Shown: piece after piece, positions 7,579-16,149 of the stretch
How the letters are laid out: each line of letters starts with the position of its first letter
Position numbering within the stretch: the first letter of the stretch is position 1
Origin: an uncultured Ruminococcus sp.
Lineage (GTDB): Bacteria > Bacillota > Clostridia > Oscillospirales > CAG-272
Assembly (NCBI GenBank): GCA_902796505.1
Contig: CADBPA010000138.1
Coordinates: forward strand, 1-23,811
DNA: 23,811 nt
Direction of reading: 5' to 3'
Notes under the pieces: model-generated
The model's input: the letters and a program-made list of their open reading frames with translations, nothing else
What the model was told of the DNA's origin: nothing
Databases searched by the model: none
Position numbers and translations under genes: made by a program

Positions 7579-9771
7579 ATGAAAGCTATGAAACGAATCC
7601 TTGTTGCCGTCATCCTCGCCGCGATGCTCTGTACCGTCCTCTTCTCGGTCAGCGCCTCCGCGTTCGAGTCCTATGACACCTTCACCTATTCGATCGACCT
7701 CGAAGAACTCCGTTCCCCGACGGCGTATTCGGCAAGCGCGGTCTTTGATTCGGCAAAAATGGGGCTGACCTCCGGCAAGTACGGAACGCTTGCGCTGAGA
7801 GACGCCAAAGACCTTGTCACCGACCACGAGTCGAACGTCTATATCGCCGACTCCGGGAACAACCGCATCGTCGTTCTCAACAAGTATTATTCGGTCATCC
7901 GGGTGATCGACGGATATACCGACGAGTTCGGCCGCGCGCAGACCTTCAGCAATCCGAGCGGTCTTTTCGTGACCGATCCGACCAAAACGGCGAACGGCGA
8001 GAGCTTCATCTACGTCTGCGACACCGACCACGGCCGCATCGTCATCTTTGACCGCGAATATCAGTACGTCCGCACCATCGTCAAACCGGATACCAGCATG
8101 GTCACCGAGCAGGACTTCAAGCCGACCGCGATCGCCGTCGATATCTACGGAAGGATCTTCGTCGTCTCGAACAACTCCTATAAAGGCGTCATCGTCCTTT
8201 CGGGAGAAGGAGACTTCACCGGATTCATCGGCGCGCAGAAGGTCACCTACAGCCTCATCCAGATGATCTGGCGCCGCTTCCAGTCGCGCGAGCAACGGAC
8301 CAGAACTACCCAGAGCGTCTCGATCGCGTACAACAACATCACCGTCGATGACGACGGATTCATCTACGTCACCATCGAGCAGAAGGATAAAACCAAGCAG
8401 CTCGCCTCGATCAAATCCAAAAACGCCGATTACTCTCCGGTCAAGAAGCTGAACTCGGCGGGCGTGGAGATCATGTCGAGAAACGGCTTCGCCGATCCCG
8501 GCGGAAAAGCGGATATTCTGAACGCCGAGGACGTGTCGAGAATCATCGACGTTGCCGTCGGTCCGGAGGAATCCTGGTCGATCCTCGACGTCAACGATTC
8601 GCGCGTCTATACCTACGATAACGACGGTAACCTTTTGTTTGCATTCGGCGACAAGGGCGACCAGCTCGGAAACGGGGAAGAGTTCGTTTCCATGACCTAT
8701 CATAAGGTAACGGATACGAACGGCAAGGACGTCTACTATCTGATCCTGCTCGACAACGCGAGCGTCGGATACAAGCTGACGGTCTTTACTCCCACCACCT
8801 ATTGCGACACCATTATGAGCGCTCTGCGCAATCAGAACGAGCATAACTATTCCGACTCCATCCGTTATTGGCAGGACGTCCTGACCAAGAACAACAACTT
8901 CGACCTTGCCTATATCGGTATCGGGAAAGCCCTCTACAATCAGGGCAAATATACCGAGGCGATGGAGATGCTCAAGAGTGCCTACGAGACCACGCAGTAC
9001 TCGAAAGCCTTCTCTCAGGTCCGCCGCGAAATTCTCGGCACCTGGATGATCCCGATCCTGATCGTTCTGATCGGTCTCATCGTCCTGCTCGTGAAATTCC
9101 TCGGTTACGCCAAGAAGAAGAACAAAGCGGTCTCGCTGAAGGTCGGGAAAAAGACGTATAAGGAAGAACTTCTCTACGCCTTCCATCTGATCTTCCATCC
9201 CTTCGACGGTTTCTGGGACCTCAAGCACGAATACCGCGGCTCGGTCCGCGCGGGAACCACCATCCTCGGCTTCACGATCCTCGCCTTCTTCTATCAGGCA
9301 ATCGGCCGCGGATACATCTTCAATCCGAGAGAAACCTACTCCACGATCTTCGTTCAGATCCTGTCCGTCGCCGTTCCGGTGCTCCTGTTCTGCCTCGGAA
9401 GCTGGTGTCTGACGACGCTGTTCGACGGAGAGGGAAGTTTCAAGGACATCTACGTCGCCGTCACCTACTCGCTGACGCCGCTGCCCTTCATGGTCATCCT
9501 TTCCACCATCCTGACCAACGTTCTGACCAAGAGCGAAGGCTCCATCGTCAACCTGATCGTCACCTTCGGGTATATTTGGGTCGCGCTGCTGATCTTCTTC
9601 GGAACGCTTGTCACGCAGGATTATTCGCTCGGTAAGAACGTCCTGATCACCATCTTCACCATCGTTGCGATGGCGGTGATCATGTTCGTCGCGATCCTCT
9701 TCTCCAGCCTTGTGATCAAGATGGTGACCTTCATCGTCTCGATCTTCCAGGAAATCGGATATCGAACATAA
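7579..9771 (+). CDS. Signal peptide/NHL-like beta-propeller/TPR/Yip1-domain membrane protein
   Basis: This 730-residue fusion is preceded by AAGGAGGG. A signal peptide occupies residues 1-28 (cleavage after SASA). Residues about 68-410 form a repeat region with five to six NHL-type blades: SNVYIADSGNNRIVVL (85-100), IYVCDTDHGRIVIFD (144-158), GRIFVVSNN, GFIYVTIEQ and SWSILDVNDSRVYTYD. Residues about 420-475 look like one or two TPR units (ALYNQGKYTEAMEMLKSAYE). A helix at 490-508 is followed by a basic cytoplasmic stretch. Residues 527-730 have five hydrophobic segments and the motif AFHLIFHPFDGFWDLKHE, typical of Yip1-family membrane domains. The propeller is therefore outside and the Yip1 domain in the membrane. 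Its place between the permease pair and the DUF5696 protein suggests an accessory, scaffold or sensor role in the same system. The molecular function is not known to me. Confidence 0.85.
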   Translation: MKAMKRILVAVILAAMLCTVLFSVSASAFESYDTFTYSIDLEELRSPTAYSASAVFDSAKMGLTSGKYGTLALRDAKDLVTDHESNVYIADSGNNRIVVLNKYYSVIRVIDGYTDEFGRAQTFSNPSGLFVTDPTKTANGESFIYVCDTDHGRIVIFDREYQYVRTIVKPDTSMVTEQDFKPTAIAVDIYGRIFVVSNNSYKGVIVLSGEGDFTGFIGAQKVTYSLIQMIWRRFQSREQRTRTTQSVSIAYNNITVDDDGFIYVTIEQKDKTKQLASIKSKNADYSPVKKLNSAGVEIMSRNGFADPGGKADILNAEDVSRIIDVAVGPEESWSILDVNDSRVYTYDNDGNLLFAFGDKGDQLGNGEEFVSMTYHKVTDTNGKDVYYLILLDNASVGYKLTVFTPTTYCDTIMSALRNQNEHNYSDSIRYWQDVLTKNNNFDLAYIGIGKALYNQGKYTEAMEMLKSAYETTQYSKAFSQVRREILGTWMIPILIVLIGLIVLLVKFLGYAKKKNKAVSLKVGKKTYKEELLYAFHLIFHPFDGFWDLKHEYRGSVRAGTTILGFTILAFFYQAIGRGYIFNPRETYSTIFVQILSVAVPVLLFCLGSWCLTTLFDGEGSFKDIYVAVTYSLTPLPFMVILSTILTNVLTKSEGSIVNLIVTFGYIWVALLIFFGTLVTQDYSLGKNVLITIFTIVAMAVIMFVAILFSSLVIKMVTFIVSIFQEIGYRT

Positions 9772-9789
9772 CGGTAAGGAGGTTTATGT

Positions 9790-12700
9790 ATGAAAAACAG
9801 AATAATCAAGATCACATCGACCGTCCTGACCGTCCTGATCCTCTTCTCCGCGATCGTTTGTGTGATTCCGCAGAAGGCGGCGGCGCTTCATTCGTCGGTC
9901 TCCTCCACGGCGGAAGTCAAAACGCAGAGCGACATCGAGAAGATCGTCGGCGATATGCAGAAGTACAATTACGCCACGGCGGAAGAGTGCCTCACTTACG
10001 AGCTTTCGCAGGGCTATCTCGACGGCGTCACGGCGGCTGACCGCAGGTATTCGATCTACGTCAACCGCTATACCGGTATGATGTTCTATCGCAACAACCT
10101 GACCGGTCAGATTCTGACGAGCAACCCCTATCAGTACTACATCAACTACGTGGATGAAAACCAGAACACCCCGATCTCGCAGAGCGACCGCTACGATCTC
10201 TCAAGCCAGATCGTCATCAACTTCTCCCAGTCGGATACCCGCGGAGAAGAGAAGGTTTACTATTCCACCGAGTGGGCTGCCCTCTATTCGCAGATCACGA
10301 CCGATTTCATCGAGAACGGCATCCGCGTGTCCTACACGCTCGGCGATACCACGGCGCGTTTCTTCCTTCCCGGCCGCATCACGGTCGAGAGCTTCGAGAC
10401 CTACTTCTTAAAGCCTCTGATCGAGCGCTTCTACGAACTGCTCAAAGAAGCTACCGCCGGGACGGAGAACGCCTCGAAGGTGTTCAACTTCCTCGACGAA
10501 GAAGCCGCCGCCGAGAATAAGTACCAGACCTACGTGGACGGCTGCCTCAACCTCGGCTCCACGAAAGTTACCCGTACCTACGGCGAAGGCGACAGCGCAA
10601 CGCGCGTCACGATCGAGCAGGGACTTGCCCGGTATCTGACGAATATGCTCCGCTATGCCGGCGGAACGGCGCAGTATGACGCCATCATCGAACTCAATAC
10701 CGACATCAACACCCTTCTCGCTAACTACTCGCAGATCAACGTCAAGGCATACGAAAATCAGCCCGCGCGTCAGAGCGTTTACGACAAAATGGTCGCGGAC
10801 TATTACAGCGATAAAACGCTGGAGATCTCCTCGACCTACGAGCCGTTCTACCTCTACTCGAAGGCGGAGACCGGTACGGCGAGCATCTTCCGCGTAGACG
10901 CCGCGCTGATGAGAAAATGCGCCGATCTCTACGCCGATGAGCACGATCAGGTGACCTTCACCTTCGAGGATCTGCGCAACGAGGAAAAGCACCTCGGTTA
11001 CGTGGACAAAACGCCGCAGAAGCCGGTATTCCGCTGCGCGCTGGAATACACCTTCGCAAGCGACGGATCGGACGCGCTCCTCGTCCGTCTCCCGGCGAAC
11101 TCGATCTCCTTCGACGAAAGCAAGTACACCCTCCAGTCGATCACTCCGCTGAAATATTTCGGCGCCGGCAACATCAACGAGAACGGTTATATCTTCTTCC
11201 CGGACGGATCGGGAACGATCATCGACTTTGACGATTTCCGTTCCTTCCGCGGCTCCATCACCGGAAGCGGCGAAGTCTACGGAGCGGATTACTGCTACTC
11301 CACCATCACCGGCGTGCACCACGAGCAGATCACCCTTCCGGTGTACGGCGTGGTCGGCGTGACCGGCACCAACGCGGCCAGCGCGGCGTTCACCGCCTCG
11401 ACCGAAAGCGACCTCGGTTATTTCGCCATTCTCGAAGAAGGCGCCTCTCTCGCCTCCCTCAACTATCGGACCGGCGGTACCGCCCACAAGTTCGCGGCAG
11501 CCTACGCCTATTTCAATCCCTATCCTTCGGATATGGTCGACCTGAGTACCGCGGGCGGATCCAGCAGCTATAACATCGTCTCGGATTCCAAGTACAACGG
11601 ATCCTATGTCACGCGCTACGTGATGCTGACCGATGATACGATCGGAACGGCAGTCTACGGCGCGAACGGCTACTATCCCACAAGCTACACCGGCATGGCG
11701 GCGTATTACCGCGAGTATCTGCGCGGGACCGGCGTTCTCGGCGCGCTCTCCTCGGTCGAGGAAAATCTTCCTCTCTATATCGAGGCGCTCGGCTCGATGG
11801 AGATCACCGATAAGTTCCTTACCTTCCCGGTCACCAAGAAGATCGCCCTCACCTCGTTTGAAAATATTCAGACGATGTACGGCGAACTCTCCGAGCGCGG
11901 CGTTTCCAATATCAATTTCCGCCTGACCGGATTTGCCAACGACGGTATGTACTACACCTACCCGACGCGCCTGCGCTGGGAAAGAGTCGTCGGCGGCAAA
12001 AAAGGACTGCGCGGTCTGATCTCCGCCGCCGGCGAGATCTCGGCGCAGGAAGGGAAGAACTTTCAGATCTTCCCGGAGTTTGACTTCCTTTATATTCATA
12101 ACCAGGCGCTCTTCGACGGCATCACGCTGAAAGGAAACGTTTCCCGCCGCGTCGATAACCGTTACGCGAGCCGCCGCGTCGAAGAGGAACAACTCTCGGC
12201 AGAAAGGACGCTGGTCATCTCCGCGGACGTTCTCGACAAGCTCTATACCAAATTCTCAAAGCGTTACGCCAAATACGATCTGAAGAATCTTTCGGTTTCG
12301 ACGCTCGGCGCCGAGCTGAACTCCAACTTCGATCCCGACCAGTCGGTCAACCGTGACGACGCGCAGAATTACGTCTCGGCTCTGCTGAAGCGGATGAACG
12401 CCGACGACGGGTACAACCTGATGGCGGACGCCGGAAACGTCTACGCCGTCCGGTATATCAAGCATCTGCTGAACGTCTCGACCGATTCGAGCCACTTCCG
12501 TTATTCTTCCTACCCCGTTCCGTTCATCGGGATGATCCTGCACGGCTCGGTCAGCTACGCCGGCTCTCCGATCAACTATGCGGGTACGATCGAGTACGAA
12601 CTGCTTCGCGCGATCGAATCCGGCGCCTCCCTCTACTACATCCTCTGCTACGACAACACCTCGTATATGAAGGATGACGAGGCGCTGAGCGAGTACTACG

Positions 12701-13371
12701 GCGTAGACTACGCGACCTGGCGCGACGAGATCGTCAGCACCTACACCGAGCTGAACGCTCTGCTGAAGGATCTGCAGACCTGGCAGATCACAGGGCACGA
12801 GGTCATTCTCGGCGAGCGCGTGATCGAAGCACGCGAGACCGCAGCCAACTACTGTCTGCTGAAAGACGAATTCCTTCAAAACCTCGCCGATCAGATCGAC
12901 GCGGCGATCAACGAAAAGTACGAAGCGATGCGTGCGGCGGGCAATATCAAGAAGCTCGGTATCGAGATCGACAAGGACGCGCTCGTCGATCTGCTCGCGG
13001 AAAAGCTGGAGCTTGACGCCGGGCAGAAGGAGGAGATCCTGACGGGCGACGCGGACTTCAACGCCGGATTTGATGCACTGATCGCGGAATACAAGAAAGA
13101 GTATCAGCAAGACGAGGAGATTCTGACCTTCGGCGACGAGGATTTCACCTACTCCTCGAAGTACTCCTACGTCACCGTCTCGGACGCGACCGCGGACGAT
13201 TACGTCATGACCGAGTATACGAGCGATCTCAACAATATCGTTCTCGTCACCTACTCGAACGGAAGCGATTCGGTACGCTTCATTCTCAACTACAACATTT
13301 ACGACATCGTCGTTCGTCTGGATGGCGTGACCTACGAGATCCCGATGTTCGGCTATGCCAAAGTCCAATAA
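9790..13371 (+). CDS. Exported DUF5696-type glycosidase-like protein
   Basis: This 1193-residue exported protein is preceded by TAAGGAGG. The signal peptide ends near residue 32 (QKAAA, then LHS). The middle has a beta-rich region with FPDGSGTIIDFDDF (about 470-483), then a region from about 655 to 1005 that reads like a TIM barrel. Barrel-like strands are INFRLTGFANDG, FQIFPEFDFLYIH (Glu763, Asp765), NLMADAGNVYAV (Asp880), PVPFIGMILHGSVSY and GASLYYILCYDN. A helical segment spans about 1015-1110, and a C-terminal beta domain ends with VRFILNYNIYDIVVRLDG. From memory these features match the DUF5696 family found beside carbohydrate ABC transporters in Clostridia and Paenibacillus. Candidate catalytic acids are inferred from position only. 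No C-terminal anchor is seen, so it is secreted or held through the signal segment. Confidence 0.75.
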   Translation: MKNRIIKITSTVLTVLILFSAIVCVIPQKAAALHSSVSSTAEVKTQSDIEKIVGDMQKYNYATAEECLTYELSQGYLDGVTAADRRYSIYVNRYTGMMFYRNNLTGQILTSNPYQYYINYVDENQNTPISQSDRYDLSSQIVINFSQSDTRGEEKVYYSTEWAALYSQITTDFIENGIRVSYTLGDTTARFFLPGRITVESFETYFLKPLIERFYELLKEATAGTENASKVFNFLDEEAAAENKYQTYVDGCLNLGSTKVTRTYGEGDSATRVTIEQGLARYLTNMLRYAGGTAQYDAIIELNTDINTLLANYSQINVKAYENQPARQSVYDKMVADYYSDKTLEISSTYEPFYLYSKAETGTASIFRVDAALMRKCADLYADEHDQVTFTFEDLRNEEKHLGYVDKTPQKPVFRCALEYTFASDGSDALLVRLPANSISFDESKYTLQSITPLKYFGAGNINENGYIFFPDGSGTIIDFDDFRSFRGSITGSGEVYGADYCYSTITGVHHEQITLPVYGVVGVTGTNAASAAFTASTESDLGYFAILEEGASLASLNYRTGGTAHKFAAAYAYFNPYPSDMVDLSTAGGSSSYNIVSDSKYNGSYVTRYVMLTDDTIGTAVYGANGYYPTSYTGMAAYYREYLRGTGVLGALSSVEENLPLYIEALGSMEITDKFLTFPVTKKIALTSFENIQTMYGELSERGVSNINFRLTGFANDGMYYTYPTRLRWERVVGGKKGLRGLISAAGEISAQEGKNFQIFPEFDFLYIHNQALFDGITLKGNVSRRVDNRYASRRVEEEQLSAERTLVISADVLDKLYTKFSKRYAKYDLKNLSVSTLGAELNSNFDPDQSVNRDDAQNYVSALLKRMNADDGYNLMADAGNVYAVRYIKHLLNVSTDSSHFRYSSYPVPFIGMILHGSVSYAGSPINYAGTIEYELLRAIESGASLYYILCYDNTSYMKDDEALSEYYGVDYATWRDEIVSTYTELNALLKDLQTWQITGHEVILGERVIEARETAANYCLLKDEFLQNLADQIDAAINEKYEAMRAAGNIKKLGIEIDKDALVDLLAEKLELDAGQKEEILTGDADFNAGFDALIAEYKKEYQQDEEILTFGDEDFTYSSKYSYVTVSDATADDYVMTEYTSDLNNIVLVTYSNGSDSVRFILNYNIYDIVVRLDGVTYEIPMFGYAKVQ

Positions 13372-13386
13372 GGAAGGAGGAAGATC

Positions 13387-14355
13387 ATGGATAAAATTCT
13401 GACCAAAACAAAAGGATTCTTCAAGAATCTGTTCGGAAACCGCAGAGTTTCGCTGGATAAGAGAAAAGCCCGTTCGGGTTATCTCTTCGTCCTGCCGTTC
13501 ATCCTCGGCATCATTCTGATCTATCTTCCGATCCTTCTCGACTCGATCTCCTTCTCCATGACCGATTATCAGAACACGGTCGTGGATCAGAAGCCGGTCA
13601 CCACCTACACCTTCGTCGGACTGCAGTATTACAAAGAAGCCTTTGAATACCCGGCGTTCACCGAAAGCCTCCTGAAAGGCCTGCAACAGCTGGTCTTTCA
13701 GGTTCCCGCGATCATCATCTTCTCGCTGTTCATCGCGGTAGTGCTGAACCAGGATATGCTCGGCCGCGCCGCATTCCGCGCGATCTTCTTCGTCCCGGTC
13801 ATCATTTCCACCGGTCTGATGGACTCGATCAACGCGAGCGACATTATGTCCGCCGCGGCGCAGGGAGGTATCGACGACGGATCGGGAGGCGCCGCGACCA
13901 GTCAGATCATCTCGGTGCTGGACGTCAAATCGCTCTTCTCCGGCATGAAAGTCGGAGGCGAGCTCGTGACCTACGTCGTGCAGATCGTCAACGACGTGTA
14001 CGACATCATCAACTACTCCGGCGTTCAGATGCTGATCTTCCTTGCCGGTCTGCAGTCGATCTCGCCTTCCATCTATGAGGCCTGCACCATCGACGGCGCG
14101 ACCGCATGGGAAACCTTCTGGAAGATCACCTTCCCGATGATCTCCCCGATGATCCTCGTCAACGGCGTCTACACGATCATCGACTCCTTCACCAGAACGA
14201 CGAACCCCGCGATGAAATTCATCCAGACGACCTACGACAGCCGTCCGATGTACGCGACGGCGATGTCCTGGATCTATTTCCTGATCGTCATCCTGACGAT
14301 CGCGATCGTTGCGGGTATCCTCTCATCGTTCATATTCTACCAGAGAAGAGATTAA
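13387..14355 (+). CDS. Sugar ABC transporter permease, MalF/UgpA type (pair B, first subunit)
   Basis: This 322-residue permease is preceded by AAGGAGGAAG. A basic N terminus leads into a first helix near 32-56 (GYLFVLPFILGIILIYLPIL). The EAA loop is at about 230-250 (YEACTIDGATAWETFWKITFP). Residues about 148-205 form an unusual insertion between helices, rich in Gly, Ala, Ser and Asp and including GGIDDGSGGAATSQ. It would face outward if the helices follow the usual order. Sequence and layout differ from the pair A counterpart, so this is not a recent duplication. It probably forms a second channel with the next gene. Confidence 0.92.
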   Translation: MDKILTKTKGFFKNLFGNRRVSLDKRKARSGYLFVLPFILGIILIYLPILLDSISFSMTDYQNTVVDQKPVTTYTFVGLQYYKEAFEYPAFTESLLKGLQQLVFQVPAIIIFSLFIAVVLNQDMLGRAAFRAIFFVPVIISTGLMDSINASDIMSAAAQGGIDDGSGGAATSQIISVLDVKSLFSGMKVGGELVTYVVQIVNDVYDIINYSGVQMLIFLAGLQSISPSIYEACTIDGATAWETFWKITFPMISPMILVNGVYTIIDSFTRTTNPAMKFIQTTYDSRPMYATAMSWIYFLIVILTIAIVAGILSSFIFYQRRD

Positions 14356-14375
14356 GGAAAGGAGGGCTATGATTT

Positions 14376-15416
14376 ATGGATTCCCCGAAAATTACGAAAG
14401 AAACCAAAAAACGCCTCGTCGTTGACTACGAGGGCAAGCTCTCCGCCAAAGAGAGACTTCTGAAAAAGCTCAAAACCTCCAACACCTGGATCAAGGCGGT
14501 CGTCAACGTCTTCCGCTTTGTCCTGATGCTCGGCGTCTCCTTCGTCATCCTCTATCCCTTCTTTGCCCGTATCGCCGGCTCGTTTATGACGCGCGCCGAC
14601 GTCGCGGACCCGACGGTCTCGCTCGTTCCGAAGCACTTCACGCTGGAGATCTACAAGGCGCTGATCGTGGAAAACCACTATTTTGAAGCCCTGTGGCATA
14701 CGGCTCTGCTTTCGCTGCTCTGCGCGCTGATCCAGACGCTGGTCGCCTGCCTCATCGGATACGGCCTTGCAAAATTCAAATTCAAGGGCAATAAGATCCT
14801 GATGGGGATCGTGGTCTTCACGATGGTCATTCCGCACAGAACGCTGAAGCTCGCCATGGCACAGCACTTTGCGAAATTCGATCTCTTCGCCGTTCAGGCG
14901 TGGGGAATGAAAGGTCCGATCGAGGGCATCTTCGGCGAACCTGCCGTCCTCTTCAACACCTTCTGGCCGCTCATTCTGCTCTCCGTGTTCGGACTCGCGT
15001 TCAAAAACGGACTGTATATCTATATGATGCGCCAGTTCTTCAAAGGCGTTCCCGACGAGCTTGAGGAATCGGCTTACGTGGACGGTGCCGGAACCTTCCG
15101 CACCTTCTTCCAGATCATTATCCCGCTTTCCGTGCCGATGATGATCACGATCTTCCTCTTCTCCTTCGCATGGCAGTGGACGGATGAGTTCTACACCAAA
15201 CTCTTCTGGAACAACCCCGAGGACTTCTACCTGATGCCTCAGGTGTACCAGAACATCCCGGACTCTCTGCGGTTGAACGACGGTATCGAAAGTATGTATA
15301 ACAACATCGTCCAGAATACCGCCGGTCTGATGATCATTGTCCCGCTGGTCATTCTCTATCTCTTCTGCCAGAGATATCTGGTTCAGGGTATTGAACGTTC
15401 CGGTCTGGTCGGATAA
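14376..15416 (+). CDS. Carbohydrate ABC transporter permease, MalG/UgpE type (pair B, second subunit)
   Basis: This 346-residue permease is the last gene of the operon, 20 bases after the previous stop, with AAAGGAGGG before ATG 14376. A nearer ATG at 14369 is out of frame and too close to the binding site. A 40-residue charged N terminus precedes the first helix (45-65). CLIGYGLAKFKFKGNKIL (125-142) and the EAA loop ELEESAYVDGAGTFRTFFQI (228-247) are family signatures. Residues about 165-200 form a longer inter-helix stretch than in pair A. A strong terminator begins 15 bases after the stop. It is the likely partner of the preceding permease. Confidence 0.92.
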   Translation: MDSPKITKETKKRLVVDYEGKLSAKERLLKKLKTSNTWIKAVVNVFRFVLMLGVSFVILYPFFARIAGSFMTRADVADPTVSLVPKHFTLEIYKALIVENHYFEALWHTALLSLLCALIQTLVACLIGYGLAKFKFKGNKILMGIVVFTMVIPHRTLKLAMAQHFAKFDLFAVQAWGMKGPIEGIFGEPAVLFNTFWPLILLSVFGLAFKNGLYIYMMRQFFKGVPDELEESAYVDGAGTFRTFFQIIIPLSVPMMITIFLFSFAWQWTDEFYTKLFWNNPEDFYLMPQVYQNIPDSLRLNDGIESMYNNIVQNTAGLMIIVPLVILYLFCQRYLVQGIERSGLVG

Positions 15417-15431
15417 ATCATCCCAAAGCGA

Positions 15432-15470
15432 AACGGCTGCATCGTACCTCGGTACGGCGCAGCCGTTTTT
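15432..15470 (+). terminator. Terminator of the seven-gene operon
   Basis: AACGGCTGC at 15432-15440 pairs with GCAGCCGTT at 15459-15467. An inner CGTAC/GTACG stem with a CTCG loop makes a long hairpin, followed by a T run to 15470. Confidence 0.92.
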
Positions 15471-15566
15471 GCATGAAATCAAAAAATATCCGCGTGATCC
15501 CCGTCGTGGGATCAAAAAACGGACGCCCGGATCTCCTGTGCGCCGAAGGGAAAAACGCAGAAAAAG

Positions 15567-15591
15567 AAAAAAGCCCTTGGATCGCAAGAGC
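15567..15591 (-). terminator. Distal minus-strand terminator, copy of the one at 15651
   Basis: On the minus strand GCTCTTG (15591-15585) pairs with CAAGGGC (15579-15573) around a 5-base loop, followed by six T residues (15572-15567). Its arms are nearly the same as those of the hairpin 78 bases away. Confidence 0.65.
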
Positions 15592-15646
15592 GTATCGGTT
15601 TTTTTCGGTCGCGGTCGCGCAGAGGGCAGGAGTCTGTCCGAAAATG

Positions 15647-15677
15647 AAAAACGCCCTTGGGATTACAAGAGCGTTTA
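15647..15677 (-). terminator. Minus-strand terminator after the first small membrane protein gene
   Basis: On the minus strand ACGCTCTTG (15674-15666) pairs with CAAGGGCGT (15659-15651), one G-T wobble, followed by a T run ending near 15647. It lies about 60 bases past the stop of the gene at 15737. Confidence 0.75.
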
Positions 15678-15736
15678 AGAGACGATCGGTCTATGACCGA
15701 TGCCCCGGGCGAAACCGCTTTTTTCAAGCGAGCTTC

Positions 15737-16012
15737 TTATTTGTTGAACAGATTCTTGATCTGATCAACGGTGACAACCTTGAGCGCGAAGAGTGCAACG
15801 ACTGCTCCGACAACCACGATCCAGAGAATGAGAGCCGCTCTCGCAAACTTGCGGAGGTTCAGATTCTTGGCGGTGAAGGAGTGTACAAGCGATGCGATGA
15901 TGCCGATCGGGCCGAGAACGTACAGAAGCGTATACAGAATGTAACCGATGGTGCTGATAGGCTTCAGGCTCTTGGGGAGGGCATTGATGTGGCGCCGTTC
16001 TGCGTTTGTCAT
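15737..16012 (-). CDS. Small two-helix membrane protein, paralog A
   Basis: This 91-residue protein begins MTNAERRHINALPKSLKPIS, with AAAGGA upstream of ATG 16012. It has two hydrophobic segments (about 23-47 and 57-80), with a basic loop containing AKNLNLRKFAR between them. A longer frame start upstream is rejected because the ribosome binding site and promoter fit 16012. About half of its residues are identical by eye to the neighbouring gene at 16150, so the two are tandem paralogs. I do not recognise the family and assign no function. Conservation of the charged N terminus and the AKN-N-R--AR loop suggests both sit on the cytoplasmic face or bind a partner there. Confidence 0.82.
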   Translation of the reverse strand: MTNAERRHINALPKSLKPISTIGYILYTLLYVLGPIGIIASLVHSFTAKNLNLRKFARAALILWIVVVGAVVALFALKVVTVDQIKNLFNK

Positions 16013-16059
16013 AAGTAAATCCTTTCCTGCCTTTTGGGCATCTATGAAATACTGAAAAC

Positions 16060-16117
16060 AGTATAACACATTTTTAACGCTTTGTCAACAGTTTTTTTGT
16101 AATTTTTTTGTTTTTTT
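16060..16117 (-). promoter_or_regulatory. Promoter with A-tract UP-like element for paralog A
   Basis: On the minus strand a perfect TTGACA (16088-16083) and TATACT (16065-16060) are separated by 17 bases. Just upstream lie three seven-base A tracts (16117-16111, 16109-16103, 16098-16092), an arrangement typical of UP elements or curved DNA. Confidence 0.88.
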
Positions 16118-16149
16118 CGGGAAACCGCGGCGGCTGTGTCAGGGGCGGA

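Larger units (their letters stand above)
15471..15736. other. Hairpin-rich spacer between convergent units
   Basis: No gene is supported here. The 266 bases contain an inverted repeat GATCCC 15496-15501 / GGGATC 15508-15513, two related minus-strand terminators (listed separately), and a short perfect palindrome ATCGGTC 15685-15691 / GACCGAT 15695-15701. Open frames crossing it are antisense to, or read out of, neighbouring genes. Confidence 0.6.

Noticed and set aside
7528..13686. Long minus-strand frames (7528-9228, 10408-12192, 12256-13686) opposite the Yip1 fusion and DUF5696 genes
   Set aside because: These have the same Arg/Val/Asp-rich shadow composition, no ribosome binding sites, and lie opposite genes with signal peptides and domain motifs.
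14369..14425. Short alternative frame starting at ATG 14369 before the last permease
   Set aside because: The start is only two bases from the AGGAGGG site, and the 18-codon frame is out of phase with the permease; ATG 14376 has proper spacing.
15496..15513. GATCCC/GGGATC hairpin as a terminator
   Set aside because: It is followed by A residues on the plus strand and by no T run on the minus strand, so it does not fit an intrinsic terminator in either direction.
15473..16018. A 181-codon plus-strand frame across the hairpin spacer and paralog A
   Set aside because: It starts in the spacer right after the operon terminator and is antisense to a gene with its own promoter, ribosome binding site and paralog.
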